DNA from: Terriglobales bacterium
GTDB taxonomy: Bacteria > Acidobacteriota > Terriglobia > Terriglobales > Acidobacteriaceae
Reading direction: 5' to 3'
Length of the DNA: 64,000 bases
Assembly: GCA_025462725.1 (NCBI GenBank)
Contig: JAOAPE010000010.1
Coordinates: 62,001 to 126,000, forward strand
Shown: one piece after another, positions 15,889 to 24,084 of the stretch
Layout: each line of letters begins with the position of its first letter
Position numbering within the stretch: the first letter of the stretch is position 1
Notes under the pieces: model-generated
The model's input: the letters and a program-made list of their open reading frames with translations, nothing else
Told to the model about the DNA's origin: nothing
Database searches by the model: none
Program-made: the position numbers and the translations under genes

Positions 15889-18003
15889 TTACTGGGTCCG
15901 TTGTGCGCCGCCCAGTGACTTCAATGCTTCCGCGATCTGCGTGGACCAGAGTGCTACTTCGTCGTCGCGCAATGTGCGGTCAGTGGACTGGAAGGTCACC
16001 CGCAAGAGCAACGAGTATTTGCCTGCGGGGACGTTCCCGCCACGGAAGATCTCTGCGGGTTCGATGCTTTGCAACTCTGCCAAGCGAAGCGCGCGGATTG
16101 CCGTGGTGATGCGGTCGAAGGTGATCGTGTCCTCGAACATGAAGGAGAAATCGCGATCGACGGCGGGATAGCGTGAGAGGCGCGTATATCGGGCGGAACG
16201 CAACGGAAGCTCGATGAGTTTGTCGAGCATAAGTTCTGCGATGTAGATATCCTGCTTCAGCTTCCGGGTGGTGGCGATGTTCGGGTGAAGCTGTCCGAAA
16301 TGTGCGACCGTGGTTCCGTCGAGCATGGCGCGAGCGCTGCGTCCGGGGTGAAAGTAGTTTGGAGTATCAGTGTCGAATGAGAGCGACTGGTGCTGGAAAG
16401 ATTCGAGAAGCGATTCAATGTCGCCCTTCAATCTCAAGAAAACTTCGGCACCGTTGGATGCTGAAGCACCAACGGTGCCGTTTTCTAAAATGGCAGCCGC
16501 AGTTGCGCCAATGCACAGCGCATCGTGTTCTTCCGTTTCGGCATTCTTCACATTCTTCAAACTGTAAACGTGACCGGATTCAAAGAGGCGGATCTTGCTC
16601 GGTTCGGTTCCGCGATTGAGGTTGTTGGAAATCATGTCCAACATACCGGGTACGAGTGATGCTCGCATGGCGGATGCCTCTTCGCTGAGCGGATTTGCGA
16701 TCTCGACGATTGCATTTCGTGAGAAAGCTTGCGAGTCTGCTTTTGCTATGAAGGTGCTGGATATGGCTTCGTTGTAGCCGAGCGAGAGTAAGATGGAACG
16801 GATCTTTTCTTTTCTCTGTGCTTCCTCGGGTTCGACGACTGCTCCGGTGAATCCGGGAAGTGTATTAGCGAATTTGTTGAAGCCGTGAATGCGCGCGAGT
16901 TCTTCTATCAGATCGATCTCGCGCTCTACGTCGAGGCGCCATGTGGGAAGTTCTACTGTGTAATCGGCGGGCGCTTCGATCACACCTGCGGCCCTTCCCG
17001 TACTCACAGTGGTGGCGACAGGAGAGATGTGGGCTGGTGTGAGTTTGAAGCCGAGACGCCGCATAATGTGCTCGACTTCATTTGAAGAAATCTCTTTGCC
17101 GAGGATGCGTTTGGCTTCCGCGTGATGAAGAGAGACGGGCTCTCGATTGAAATCGCGGGCGATAACGTCAATCTTCTCGCCTTCGAGTTCGCCGCCCGAT
17201 TCGAGGATGATCTCGGAGACCAGGTCGGTGGAGATGGGGCATGAGGCCCAATCTGCTCCGCGCTCGAAGCGATGCGATGCGTCGGTGTGGATGGCGTGGC
17301 GTCGTGCGGTGCGGCGAATGGCTGCGGGATCCCACCAAGCGGATTCAATCAGGATATTTTTCGTTTCAGCAGTGATCATGGTGTCCCATCCACCCATGAC
17401 TCCGGCGAGGGCGACTGGTTTGTTCGCGTCCGCGACGACTACATCATCGGTGTGCAGCTTTCGTTCGATGCCGTCGAGGGTCTTCAGCGTTTCGCCGGCG
17501 CGACCCATGCGGATGATGAGTTTGCTGCCTTCGAGTTTGTCGAGATCGAATGCGTGGGTGGGTTTGCCCATCTCGAGCAGGACATAGTTGGTTGCGTCGG
17601 CGGCATTGTTAATGAGCTTTTGTTCGAGTTGGGCAAAGCGCTTCCGAACGCGTCCGGTTGACTGTCCGATGTTTACGTTGCGGATGACTTGTCCTGTGAA
17701 GCGGGTGCAGAACTGCGGGACTTCGATCTCAATCGGGAAATTTGCTTTGCCTTTGGGCGCGGGCAGCTTGGCTGCGAGTGGCTTCAAATTGAGATCGTAG
17801 ATCGCGGATATCTCGCGGGCGATGCCGTAGTGGTTCATCGCGTCCACACGATTGGTGGTGATGTCCATCTCATAGATGGTGGTGTCGCCGGTGCCGGAGA
17901 CGGACTCGACGGCGATGCCGGCGAGAGTCAAGTCTTCGGCGAGTTGACGTGGGTCAACCGTGTAGGGGACTAATTCGCGGAGCCAGTGCGGGGATATCTT
18001 CAT
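15889..18003 (-). CDS. pheT: phenylalanine--tRNA ligase beta subunit
   Basis: A 704-residue PheT. B3/B4 (editing), B5, the catalytic-like core and the C-terminal anticodon-binding FDX-ACB domain (RYPAVDRDFSFMF...; TLRDDEVALWSTQI) are all recognisable. The N-terminal EMAP-II/OB tRNA-binding domain, usually at about residues 40-150, is missing. The text runs from LAGIAVESVSGTGD straight to YEMDITTNRVDAMNHYGIAREIS, which explains the length of 704 instead of about 800. With PheS it forms the (alpha-beta)2 enzyme charging tRNA-Phe. It is the third gene of the pheS operon, behind the small gene at 18108. Confidence 0.95.
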   Translation of the reverse strand: MKISPHWLRELVPYTVDPRQLAEDLTLAGIAVESVSGTGDTTIYEMDITTNRVDAMNHYGIAREISAIYDLNLKPLAAKLPAPKGKANFPIEIEVPQFCTRFTGQVIRNVNIGQSTGRVRKRFAQLEQKLINNAADATNYVLLEMGKPTHAFDLDKLEGSKLIIRMGRAGETLKTLDGIERKLHTDDVVVADANKPVALAGVMGGWDTMITAETKNILIESAWWDPAAIRRTARRHAIHTDASHRFERGADWASCPISTDLVSEIILESGGELEGEKIDVIARDFNREPVSLHHAEAKRILGKEISSNEVEHIMRRLGFKLTPAHISPVATTVSTGRAAGVIEAPADYTVELPTWRLDVEREIDLIEELARIHGFNKFANTLPGFTGAVVEPEEAQRKEKIRSILLSLGYNEAISSTFIAKADSQAFSRNAIVEIANPLSEEASAMRASLVPGMLDMISNNLNRGTEPSKIRLFESGHVYSLKNVKNAETEEHDALCIGATAAAILENGTVGASASNGAEVFLRLKGDIESLLESFQHQSLSFDTDTPNYFHPGRSARAMLDGTTVAHFGQLHPNIATTRKLKQDIYIAELMLDKLIELPLRSARYTRLSRYPAVDRDFSFMFEDTITFDRITTAIRALRLAELQSIEPAEIFRGGNVPAGKYSLLLRVTFQSTDRTLRDDEVALWSTQIAEALKSLGGAQRTQ

Positions 18004-18107
18004 TTTTCAAATAACCACAGAGAGCACAGAGGCGCACAGAGAAAACCAATATTTAACCGCGGATAAAAGCGGATCAAATCTGATCAAACAAAACCAAAAA
18101 CATTTCT

Positions 18108-18509
18108 TTACAGGTCCTTAAGCTCTGCATTCATCCCTGTAACATGAATAAACGAGTTCCAATCATTCACAAAGGCTACGTTGTAGAAAGCTCCTGGAGG
18201 GAGTGCGGCATTTATTCCCTGAACCTTTAAGGCCTCAATCTCTTTACCGCTGCTAAAAAAACCGCCAATCCTATAAGACTTCTCCGTATATGGGTAACTC
18301 GGATCTGGAGCGTCAATTGATATAAATATAAGACCGGAGACAATCAATTCTACTTTCCGATCATTCACCTCGACTGCCTCATCGGGCGCGGTCATATCCG
18401 CAGTAATAACAAACTTCGCAATCTTGGCACCGTAATCAATTTGAATCGAATGCAATTCCGCATCGTGGAATCCGTTAGGTAGCGTGTCTTCCACCTCGTC
18501 AATCGTCAT
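18108..18509 (-). CDS. uncharacterised 133-residue protein between pheS and pheT
   Basis: A small acidic, probably beta-rich protein with the pattern LPNGFHDAELHSIQIDY near its N-terminus. This recalls hypothetical and immunity-like proteins whose members share GxHDAxLxSIxIDY. Its ATG overlaps the pheS stop (ATGA), so it is translationally coupled to pheS. Base composition is visibly more AT-rich than the flanking pheS and pheT genes, suggesting later insertion into the operon. No toxin gene is adjacent. The function is not known. Confidence 0.65.
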   Translation of the reverse strand: MTIDEVEDTLPNGFHDAELHSIQIDYGAKIAKFVITADMTAPDEAVEVNDRKVELIVSGLIFISIDAPDPSYPYTEKSYRIGGFFSSGKEIEALKVQGINAALPPGAFYNVAFVNDWNSFIHVTGMNAELKDL

Positions 18510-19621
18510 GCGAACTGCTCCAGGAAGCGGACGTCGCCGTGATAGAAGAGCTGGATATCATCGATGCCGTATTTCAGCATGGCGATGCGATCGACGCCCA
18601 TACCAAACGCGAATCCGCTGATGGTCTTGGGATCGTAGCCGTTGGATTCGACGAAGCCGAAGACGTTGGGGTCGACCATGCCGCAGCCGAGAAGTTCGAT
18701 CCATCCGCTGTACTTGCACAGGCGGCAGCCTTCAGTGGCGTTGAGCTTCCCGGTTCCACCACATTTGAAGCAACTGATCTGGACGTCTGCACTTGGCTCG
18801 GTGAAGGGGAAGAACGACGGATAGAAGCGCGTCTTTACATCTGAGCCGAAGAGTTCTTTCATGGCGTGGTCGAGCGTGCCTTTGAGGTCGCTGAAGGTGA
18901 TGTTGGTGTCCACGGCAAGCCCTTCGACTTGGTGGAAGATAGGCGAGTGTGAAGCATCTGCGGCATCGTTGCGGTGAACCTTGCCGGGTATGACGACGCG
19001 CACGGGCGGCCGCTGTTTTTCCATGGTGCGAATCTGCACGGGCGAAGTGTGTGTGCGCAGAAGCAGGCGGTCGCGCTGTGGCTTGTTTTCTTGTCCGGCG
19101 ATGAAGATGGTGTCCTGCGTGTCGCGCGCGGGATGGTTAGGCGGAAAATTCAGCGACTCGAAGTTGTAGTAGTCAGTCTCGATCTCCGGGCCTTCGGCGA
19201 CGGAGTATCCCATACGCTGGAAGATGCGGACGATCTCGTTTTTTGTGCGGATGATAGGGTGCTCGGCACCGAGAGGACGCTTGATGCCGGGGAGAGTGAC
19301 GTCAATGCGTTGCGATTCGAGTGATGGGCCGGCGGTGATGCGTTTTTCGGCGGCAGCGACGATCTCTTCTACCGCGGTCTTCAGTGCGTTGACGCGAGCG
19401 CCAACGTCTTTCTTAGCTTCTTTCGGGGCAGCCTTGAGCCAGAGGTCGTTGACTTGAGTGAGGATGCCGTTCTTGCGAGCCATCCAGTGGTCGCGGAAGA
19501 TCTTGAATTCGGCGTCGTTGGTGACGGCGGAGGATTCGGTTTCAGCGGCAGCAATGAGCGCAGCAACGGCGCGGTCGAGGGCGGCGGGGGAGAAGTCGTC
19601 GAGTTTGGGAAGTGTGTACAT
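18506..19621 (-). CDS. pheS: phenylalanine--tRNA ligase alpha subunit
   Basis: A 371-residue PheS. An N-terminal coiled-coil region precedes the class II core. Motif 2 lies in RTHTSPVQIRTM...VRVVIPGKVHRND (about 195-225). Motif 3 is GFAFGMGVDRIAMLKYGIDDI near the C-terminus. A CxxC...CxxC insertion (CFKCGG...CRLCKYSGW) could bind zinc, as in several PheS lineages. The catalytic subunit activates Phe and transfers it to tRNA-Phe with PheT. pheS, the 133-residue gene and pheT form one minus-strand operon. Confidence 0.96.
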   Translation of the reverse strand: MYTLPKLDDFSPAALDRAVAALIAAAETESSAVTNDAEFKIFRDHWMARKNGILTQVNDLWLKAAPKEAKKDVGARVNALKTAVEEIVAAAEKRITAGPSLESQRIDVTLPGIKRPLGAEHPIIRTKNEIVRIFQRMGYSVAEGPEIETDYYNFESLNFPPNHPARDTQDTIFIAGQENKPQRDRLLLRTHTSPVQIRTMEKQRPPVRVVIPGKVHRNDAADASHSPIFHQVEGLAVDTNITFSDLKGTLDHAMKELFGSDVKTRFYPSFFPFTEPSADVQISCFKCGGTGKLNATEGCRLCKYSGWIELLGCGMVDPNVFGFVESNGYDPKTISGFAFGMGVDRIAMLKYGIDDIQLFYHGDVRFLEQFA

Positions 19622-19715
19622 GTCGTCCCTAAGGGACTCTGTATCTTAAACTCTTGGTTCCCAGCACACTTACGTCCTGGGCTAAATAATTCCGTCCCGG
19701 CGGGACTGGTCATCG
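19621..19715. repeat. Hairpin repeat with GTCCCTAAGGGACT and ACTTACGTCCTGGGCTAAATAAT
   Basis: Member of a four-copy family (others at 20690-20775, 31290-31386 and 38109-38204). The core is a CCCAGGAC/GTCCTGGG- or CCCACCAC/GTGGTGGG-type palindrome flanked by GTCCCTnnGGGACT palindromes. It starts at the pheS start codon side and fills the pheS-rplT gap. Confidence 0.8.
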
Positions 19716-19737
19716 CACGTGCCTAGCGTTGTGCCGT

Positions 19738-19786
19738 TGCGAAGCGCAATATCCTTCGCGCCTGAAGGCACTCAGGATGACAATTT
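19738..19786. repeat. Inverted copy of the TGTCATCCTGAGCG element
   Basis: Reads CCTTCGCGCC...CACTCAGGATGACAA on the plus strand, the reverse complement of the element seen at 1107 and 3843. Confidence 0.6.
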
Positions 19787-19847
19787 GAAATTGTTTGAAA
19801 AAGACATCTCATCTGCAGATTAAGTAAAACTGTGCACAAAGACAAAG

Positions 19848-19880
19848 AAAAAGGGATGCGGCGAGCCGCATCCCTTTCCA
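19848..19880 (-). terminator. Terminator of infC-rpmI-rplT
   Basis: AAAGGGATGCGGC/GCCGCATCCCTTT stem followed on the minus strand by TTTTTCTTTG, 16 bases beyond the rplT stop. Confidence 0.9.
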
Positions 19881-19895
19881 GTGACTGAGAGTGGC

Positions 19896-20264
19896 TTACG
19901 CTGCTGCTTTTGCGAGCGCCGCTTTCGCCTGCGACGCGAGGCTGGTAAATGCAGCCGCGTCCTTTACGGCGATGTCGGCGAGGATCTTGCGATCCAGTTC
20001 GACTCCACTCTTCTTCAATCCATTGATGAAGGTGCTGTAGCTCAAGCCGTTCAGCTTGGCCGCGGCACCGATTCGCACGATCCAGATAGAGCGGTACTGG
20101 CGCTTCTTCTGTTTGCGTCCGGAGTAGGCGAACTTGAGTGCGCGCTCGACCGACTCTTTTGCTGAGCGGTAGAGCTTTGATTTTGTGAGGTAATAACCGC
20201 TTGCGCGGTCAAGAATCTTTTTCCGCTTGGCGCGGCGTTTAGTTCCACGTTTTACGCGAGGCAT
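19896..20264 (-). CDS. rplT: 50S ribosomal protein L20
   Basis: A 122-residue protein with the conserved L20 start ([18 protein letters not shown]) and the internal block [36 protein letters not shown]. It binds 23S rRNA early in 50S assembly, and in other bacteria it represses its own operon. It is the last gene of the conserved infC-rpmI-rplT cluster and is followed by a terminator. Confidence 0.98.
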   Translation of the reverse strand: MPRVKRGTKRRAKRKKILDRASGYYLTKSKLYRSAKESVERALKFAYSGRKQKKRQYRSIWIVRIGAAAKLNGLSYSTFINGLKKSGVELDRKILADIAVKDAAAFTSLASQAKAALAKAAA

Positions 20265-20400
20265 GTGTGCGTCCTTGTTTTTTAAATAAGCAGACCTAAA
20301 AGGTCTGGTCTATGCGGCTGGAGGTAAAGAACTGAATCTGACCTCTTCACACGCTGTTTCAGGAGAGCAAGTTCGTCAATGACGCCGCTCTCACCGTCCC

Positions 20401-20598
20401 CTAGTAGGGGATCATTCGTTTGATCTTCGGCGTATCCGCAGCACTGACTAGGCCAGGCATATCAAGCTTGCGCTTGTTTTTGGTGGTCTTTGAGGTCAGG
20501 ATGTGGCGAATAAAAGCGTGACCGCGCTTAACTTTGCCGCTGGCGGTCTTCTTGAAGCGCTTTTTCGCGCCGGAATGCGTTTTTAGTTTGTATCCCAT
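20401..20598 (-). CDS. rpmI: 50S ribosomal protein L35
   Basis: A 65-residue very basic protein with typical L35 text (MGYKLKTHSGAKKRFKKTASGKVKRGHAFIRHILTSK). It lies 137 bases before rplT. The gap has no gene and holds only short stem potential, possibly the site of L20 feedback control. Confidence 0.97.
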   Translation of the reverse strand: MGYKLKTHSGAKKRFKKTASGKVKRGHAFIRHILTSKTTKNKRKLDMPGLVSAADTPKIKRMIPY

Positions 20599-20689
20599 TG
20601 GTTAGTTATGCCTTACAGAACAAAGCGCTCACGGGTGTGAGCGCGTAGAGGGATTATAGCAAGTATGAGGCATTTCGGTAAAGGTGAGT

Positions 20690-20775
20690 GCCGTCCCTTC
20701 GGGACTCGGACTTTTTATACTTAGCTACCCAGGACTTACGTCCTGGGCTAAATAATGCCGTCCCTGCGGGACTCT
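20690..20775. repeat. Hairpin repeat inside the infC-rpmI gap
   Basis: GTCCCTTCGGGACTC, then CCCAGGACTTACGTCCTGGGCTAAATAATG, then GTCCCTGCGGGACTC. This is a full copy of the family at 19621. It lies immediately after the infC stop, within a ribosomal-protein operon, and will be transcribed. Confidence 0.85.
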
Positions 20776-20777
20776 GA

Positions 20778-21365
20778 TCAGGCCTGTTGGGCGGGCGGAG
20801 CCTGGGGTGGTGGTGCTTGGGGTGGTTTCGGCTTGGATTGTTTTACTTCGACCTTCTTTGCCGGGACCAGGATCGCGTGCATGGTATTGCCTTCCATGCG
20901 TGGCGCAAATTCCACCAGAGCCTTGTCGCCGAGTTCCTTTATGAGGCGGTCGAGGACGTCGCGGCCGAGGTTGCGGTGCGACATTTCGCGTCCTTTGAAG
21001 CGGAGGCTGGCCTTTACCTTGTCACCTTCGGCGAGGAAGCGGATGGCATGGTTCTTCTTGGTCTGGAAGTCATGCTCGTCGACGTTGATGCTGAACTTGA
21101 CCTCTTTGAGCGAAATGTTCTTCTGCGTCTTCTTTGAAGCTTTGTCCTTCTTGCCTTGCTCGTAGAGGAACTTTCCGTAGTCCTGAATGCGGCAGACAGG
21201 GGGAACGGCGGTGGGAGAGATCTCCACCAGGTCAAGACCTTTTTCTTTGGCAGCTTTGATTGCTTCGAAGATTGGCAGGACGCCGATCTGTTCACCTTCG
21301 GCACCGATCACGCGGACTTCGCGTGCCCGAATACGGTCATTTATGCGGATAAAACGCTTATCGAT
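20778..21365 (-). CDS. infC: translation initiation factor IF-3, ATC start
   Basis: IF-3 keeps 30S and 50S subunits apart and proofreads start codons. The N-domain (RINDRIRAREVRVIGAEGEQ) and C-domain (KEVKFSINVDEHDFQTKKNHAIRFL, VLDRLIKELGD) are complete, with a Pro-rich tail. An AUG/GUG-based start gives only 177 residues and cuts off the conserved INxRIR block. Reading from ATC at 21365-21363, five bases after GGAGG (21375-21371), gives 195 residues with DKRFIRINDRIR. Rare AUU/AUC starts are the known basis of IF-3 autoregulation. Confidence 0.93.
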   Translation of the reverse strand: MDKRFIRINDRIRAREVRVIGAEGEQIGVLPIFEAIKAAKEKGLDLVEISPTAVPPVCRIQDYGKFLYEQGKKDKASKKTQKNISLKEVKFSINVDEHDFQTKKNHAIRFLAEGDKVKASLRFKGREMSHRNLGRDVLDRLIKELGDKALVEFAPRMEGNTMHAILVPAKKVEVKQSKPKPPQAPPPQAPPAQQA

Positions 21366-21370
21366 TGGAT

Positions 21371-21375
21371 CCTCC
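21371..21375 (-). promoter_or_regulatory. Shine-Dalgarno that sets the infC ATC start
   Basis: GGAGG on the minus strand, five bases before ATC at 21363-21365. No ATG, GTG or TTG stands at a suitable distance, so the non-canonical codon is the best start. Confidence 0.75.
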
Positions 21376-21502
21376 GTGCACTATGAAACTAAGGGGAAAG
21401 TATAGCAGAAGGGCGAGAAGCAGTTTCGAGTCGAAGGCAAAAACAAAAGCTTTCACCACGGAGAGCACGGAGAACACGGAGGGACGCGGACAAAAGCCAA
21501 GG

Positions 21503-23017
21503 TCAAGCCGAAACGAGACCTTCTGTCGTACGCGAGTTTTCGCTGCAATCATTCTCAATCGAACCGCGTAAGCCATCTTGCGAGAGTTCGGTGATGCTGC
21601 CCTGAAAGATCTGATTTGCAGCGTGAATGCCTTCGAGCTGCAGTTTAATGAAGTTGTTGGTGAGAGCTTCAGTTGTGCCGTCCTGGCGTGAATGCAAAGT
21701 GATGGCTTCGAGGGAATGTCCGACGAAGCTCTGGCGGAAAGCGGCGTTCTTTTCTGCGATGAGGTCACGGAGAATCTTGTTTCGCTCGCGGGCAATGTGC
21801 ACGGGGACGTGGTCCAGCATAGTGGCGGAGGCCGTGCCGGGGCGCGACGAATACGTGAAGACGTGCAGATAGGTGAAGGGGAGATCGGCAATGAAGGCGC
21901 GGTTCTCTTCGAAGAGTTCTTCAGTCTCGCCCGGGAATCCGACCATGACGTCTGCGCCGATAGCGGCGGTGGGCATGGCGGCGCGGATGCGGTTGATGCG
22001 GTCAGCGTAATGCCACGGGCGATACTTGCGGTGCATCATGCGGAGGATGCGGTCACTGCCGGATTGCAGCGGAACGTGCGCGTGCTTGCAGATGCGCGGC
22101 GAAGTTGCGACGAGTTCGATGAGTTCTTGCGACCAATCCATGGGTTCGACGGAACTGATGCGGAGTCGCTCGAGCGATGTGCGCTCGAGGATTGCGCGGA
22201 CGAGGTCTTCGAAGCGTGTGGCTGGAGAAAGATCGCGGCCCCAGCGTCCGAGATTGATGCCGGAGATAACAACTTCGCGGTATCCGGCGGCGACGAGGGC
22301 GTCGACTTCGTAAATGGCGCTGTCGAGATTGAGCGAACGGCTTTGTCCGCGGACGAATGGGATTATGCAGAAGCTGCATCGGTTGTCGCATCCGTCTTGG
22401 ACTTTGAGGTTGGGGCGGGTCTTTGCTTGAGCACCGTGTTCGAAGACGGGTGCGGCCATGAGCTCGGTGTGCGCGAAGATGTCGCCAGTGAGTGTGACGG
22501 CGGAATCGGATTGCGTAGCTTTCGACCAGAGGTCCGCGAGCGACACAAAATCGGCTGATTGAGCGCGATGAAAATGCGGAGTCTCGAAAAAACCAGTCTC
22601 TAGTTTCTCGTTTCTAGTTTCTAGTCCCAAACCTACCTGCAAAGGCGAAGGCGCTTCTGCGGGAATGACAGAATTTTTCAACGCGGAGGCGGCGACTTTG
22701 GCGACGTTATGTTTTTGGGAGTTGTCGACGACCCATGTGACTCCGGGGAGCGCGGCTACTTCTTCAGGAGCGCGTTGCGCGTAGCATCCGGTGACAAGGA
22801 TCTTGCAGGATGGATTCTCGCGATGGATGCGGCGGACCGTGGAGCGAAGGTCAGCGTCAGCAGCGGCGGTGACCGTGCAGCTATTCAATACGACAACTTG
22901 CGCCACATTGAGTGCCGGAGCGCGAGAAAAGCCGCGAACTATAAGATTCTGCTCAATGGAAGCACCATCGGCCTGCGTTGCGCGGCAGCCAAAATTCTCG
23001 ACAATGTATCCGGACAC
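21503..23017 (-). CDS. mtaB: MtaB-type tRNA methylthiotransferase (radical SAM)
   Basis: A 504-residue enzyme of the MiaB/MtaB family, probably adding the 2-methylthio group to t6A37 of tRNA. An N-terminal UPF0004 domain is followed by a radical-SAM core with CDNRCSFC (CxxxCxxC) and the MtaB-like YLHVFTYSSRPGTASA; a TRAM-like end follows. I chose GTG 23017, not the farther TTG 23095. VSGYIVENFGC then begins like other family members, and a perfect extended -10 sits 6 bases upstream, which implies a leaderless mRNA. About residues 112-143 are an unusual insertion built from intergenic-type repeats. Confidence 0.85.
   Translation of the reverse strand: MSGYIVENFGCRATQADGASIEQNLIVRGFSRAPALNVAQVVVLNSCTVTAAADADLRSTVRRIHRENPSCKILVTGCYAQRAPEEVAALPGVTWVVDNSQKHNVAKVAASALKNSVIPAEAPSPLQVGLGLETRNEKLETGFFETPHFHRAQSADFVSLADLWSKATQSDSAVTLTGDIFAHTELMAAPVFEHGAQAKTRPNLKVQDGCDNRCSFCIIPFVRGQSRSLNLDSAIYEVDALVAAGYREVVISGINLGRWGRDLSPATRFEDLVRAILERTSLERLRISSVEPMDWSQELIELVATSPRICKHAHVPLQSGSDRILRMMHRKYRPWHYADRINRIRAAMPTAAIGADVMVGFPGETEELFEENRAFIADLPFTYLHVFTYSSRPGTASATMLDHVPVHIARERNKILRDLIAEKNAAFRQSFVGHSLEAITLHSRQDGTTEALTNNFIKLQLEGIHAANQIFQGSITELSQDGLRGSIENDCSENSRTTEGLVSA
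22588..22680. repeat. Intergenic-type repeats inside mtaB
   Basis: CTCTAGTTTCTCGTTTCTAG (a heptamer run based on TTTCTAG) and GCTTCTGCGGGAATGACAG stand side by side within the coding region and encode ...VIPAEAPSPLQ...ETRNEKLETGFF. Similar TTTCTAG runs are intergenic at 36808-36838 and 55956-55990. Confidence 0.8.
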
Positions 23018-23023
23018 GGGAGT

Positions 23024-23032
23024 ATTATAGCA
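23024..23032 (-). promoter_or_regulatory. Extended -10 promoter of mtaB
   Basis: TGCTATAAT on the minus strand is a perfect extended -10 element. Initiation seven bases downstream would fall on the G of GTG 23017. No strong -35 is visible. Confidence 0.6.
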
Positions 23033-23150
23033 ATCGACAGCGGAGGGTTTTCCATGCGAGACGGCGGCAACCAGAGTAGCTGCTCGAGCATCCAACCTGA
23101 CTCTACTGCTAAGTGTTTTTCCGTTCTGATCAGTTAAACAAGGAGCTCAT

Positions 23151-23600
23151 ATGAAACGACGCATCCTGCTTGTTGACGACGAACTCGCAATCCTACTTAC
23201 ATTGAAAGCAATCCTAGAGATGAACGGCTTCGAAGTAGAAACGGCCGCGTCCGCAAAGGAAGCAATCGGCAAGCTGAAAGCGAACACGTACAACATGGTC
23301 ATTACCGACATGCGCATGGAGACTGACACTGCGGGCTATGACGTGGTGCGCGCGGCGAAGAAGGCGGACACTCCGCCGGCGGTTGCGCTGTTGACGGCGT
23401 ATCCGCTGCTGGGTTCGGATTGGAAAGACGAAGGCGCGAATTCGATGCTGGTGAAGCCGATGAATACTTCAGACCTGCTGAGGCAGATCGAAGCGCTGCT
23501 GGTGTCGCATGAGGACAAGAATGGCAGACAGAAGAATGTGGCGTCGGCGGCAGCGAGCGCTCCAAAGGCGCGAAACGGTGGAGCGAGAAAACACGCTTAG
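23151..23600 (+). CDS. response regulator receiver-domain protein
   Basis: A 149-residue stand-alone REC domain. The acidic pair is D9/D10, the phospho-acceptor is D53 in MVITDMRM, T82 is the switch residue and K102 lies in LVKPM. A 25-residue Ala/Lys-rich tail follows, with no output domain. AAGGAG lies at a good distance before the ATG. No histidine kinase is near, so it probably acts through protein interaction with a distant partner. It diverges from mtaB and ends with its own terminator. Confidence 0.9.
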   Translation: MKRRILLVDDELAILLTLKAILEMNGFEVETAASAKEAIGKLKANTYNMVITDMRMETDTAGYDVVRAAKKADTPPAVALLTAYPLLGSDWKDEGANSMLVKPMNTSDLLRQIEALLVSHEDKNGRQKNVASAAASAPKARNGGARKHA

Positions 23601-23624
23601 TCGTCAGGAAATAGGAATCATGGA

Positions 23625-23652
23625 ACCGGCTCCGAGCGAGCCGGTTTTTTAT
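23625..23652 (+). terminator. Terminator of the response-regulator gene
   Basis: ACCGGCTC/GAGCCGGT stem, five-base loop, then TTTTTT, 25 bases beyond the stop at 23600. Confidence 0.88.
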
Positions 23653-23763
23653 TGCGCGCTGCGACGAGAATATATACGGACGAGATTCCGCGCGAATGAA
23701 TCCGGATTCATTTTGGGAAGCGAGAATCGGCGCAATCGTGTGCTCCAAGAGCCTCAGTTCGGA

Positions 23764-24084
23764 CTAGGCCGTAGCTGCGGAAGAACGTTTCCCCTGGAAA
23801 CATTCGCGGCACAGTACCGGACGACCTTGCGTAGGCTTGAAAGGGACAGTGGTTTCTTTGCCGCATCCGGAACAGGTTGTGCGCGTTTCCACTTTCTGGT
23901 GGAAATTGCCCCCGCCTCCGCCGGCACGATGTCCCATATTGGCTGCGCGTTGCGACTTGCAGTTCTTGCAACGCTTAGGCTCGTTTTTGAATTGTTTATC
24001 GTGGAAGAAGAGTTGTTCGCCTGCGGTAAAAACGAAATCGTTACCGCAATCCACGCACTTCAGGCTTCTGTCTTGGAATTCCAT
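23764..24084 (-). CDS. zinc-ribbon protein
   Basis: A 106-residue protein with CVDCG...CKNC and a second pair CSGCG...CREC, giving two zinc knuckles. MEFQDRSLKCVDCGNDFVFT...GEQLFFHDKQF is the text of the 'probable zinc-ribbon' (zf-trcl-like) family. ATG 24084 is the conserved start; a GTG at 24096 is also in frame. A Gly-rich hinge joins the two ribbons. The role is unknown, and a nucleic-acid or protein-binding function is likely. Confidence 0.8.
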   Translation of the reverse strand: MEFQDRSLKCVDCGNDFVFTAGEQLFFHDKQFKNEPKRCKNCKSQRAANMGHRAGGGGGNFHQKVETRTTCSGCGKETTVPFKPTQGRPVLCRECFQGKRSSAATA

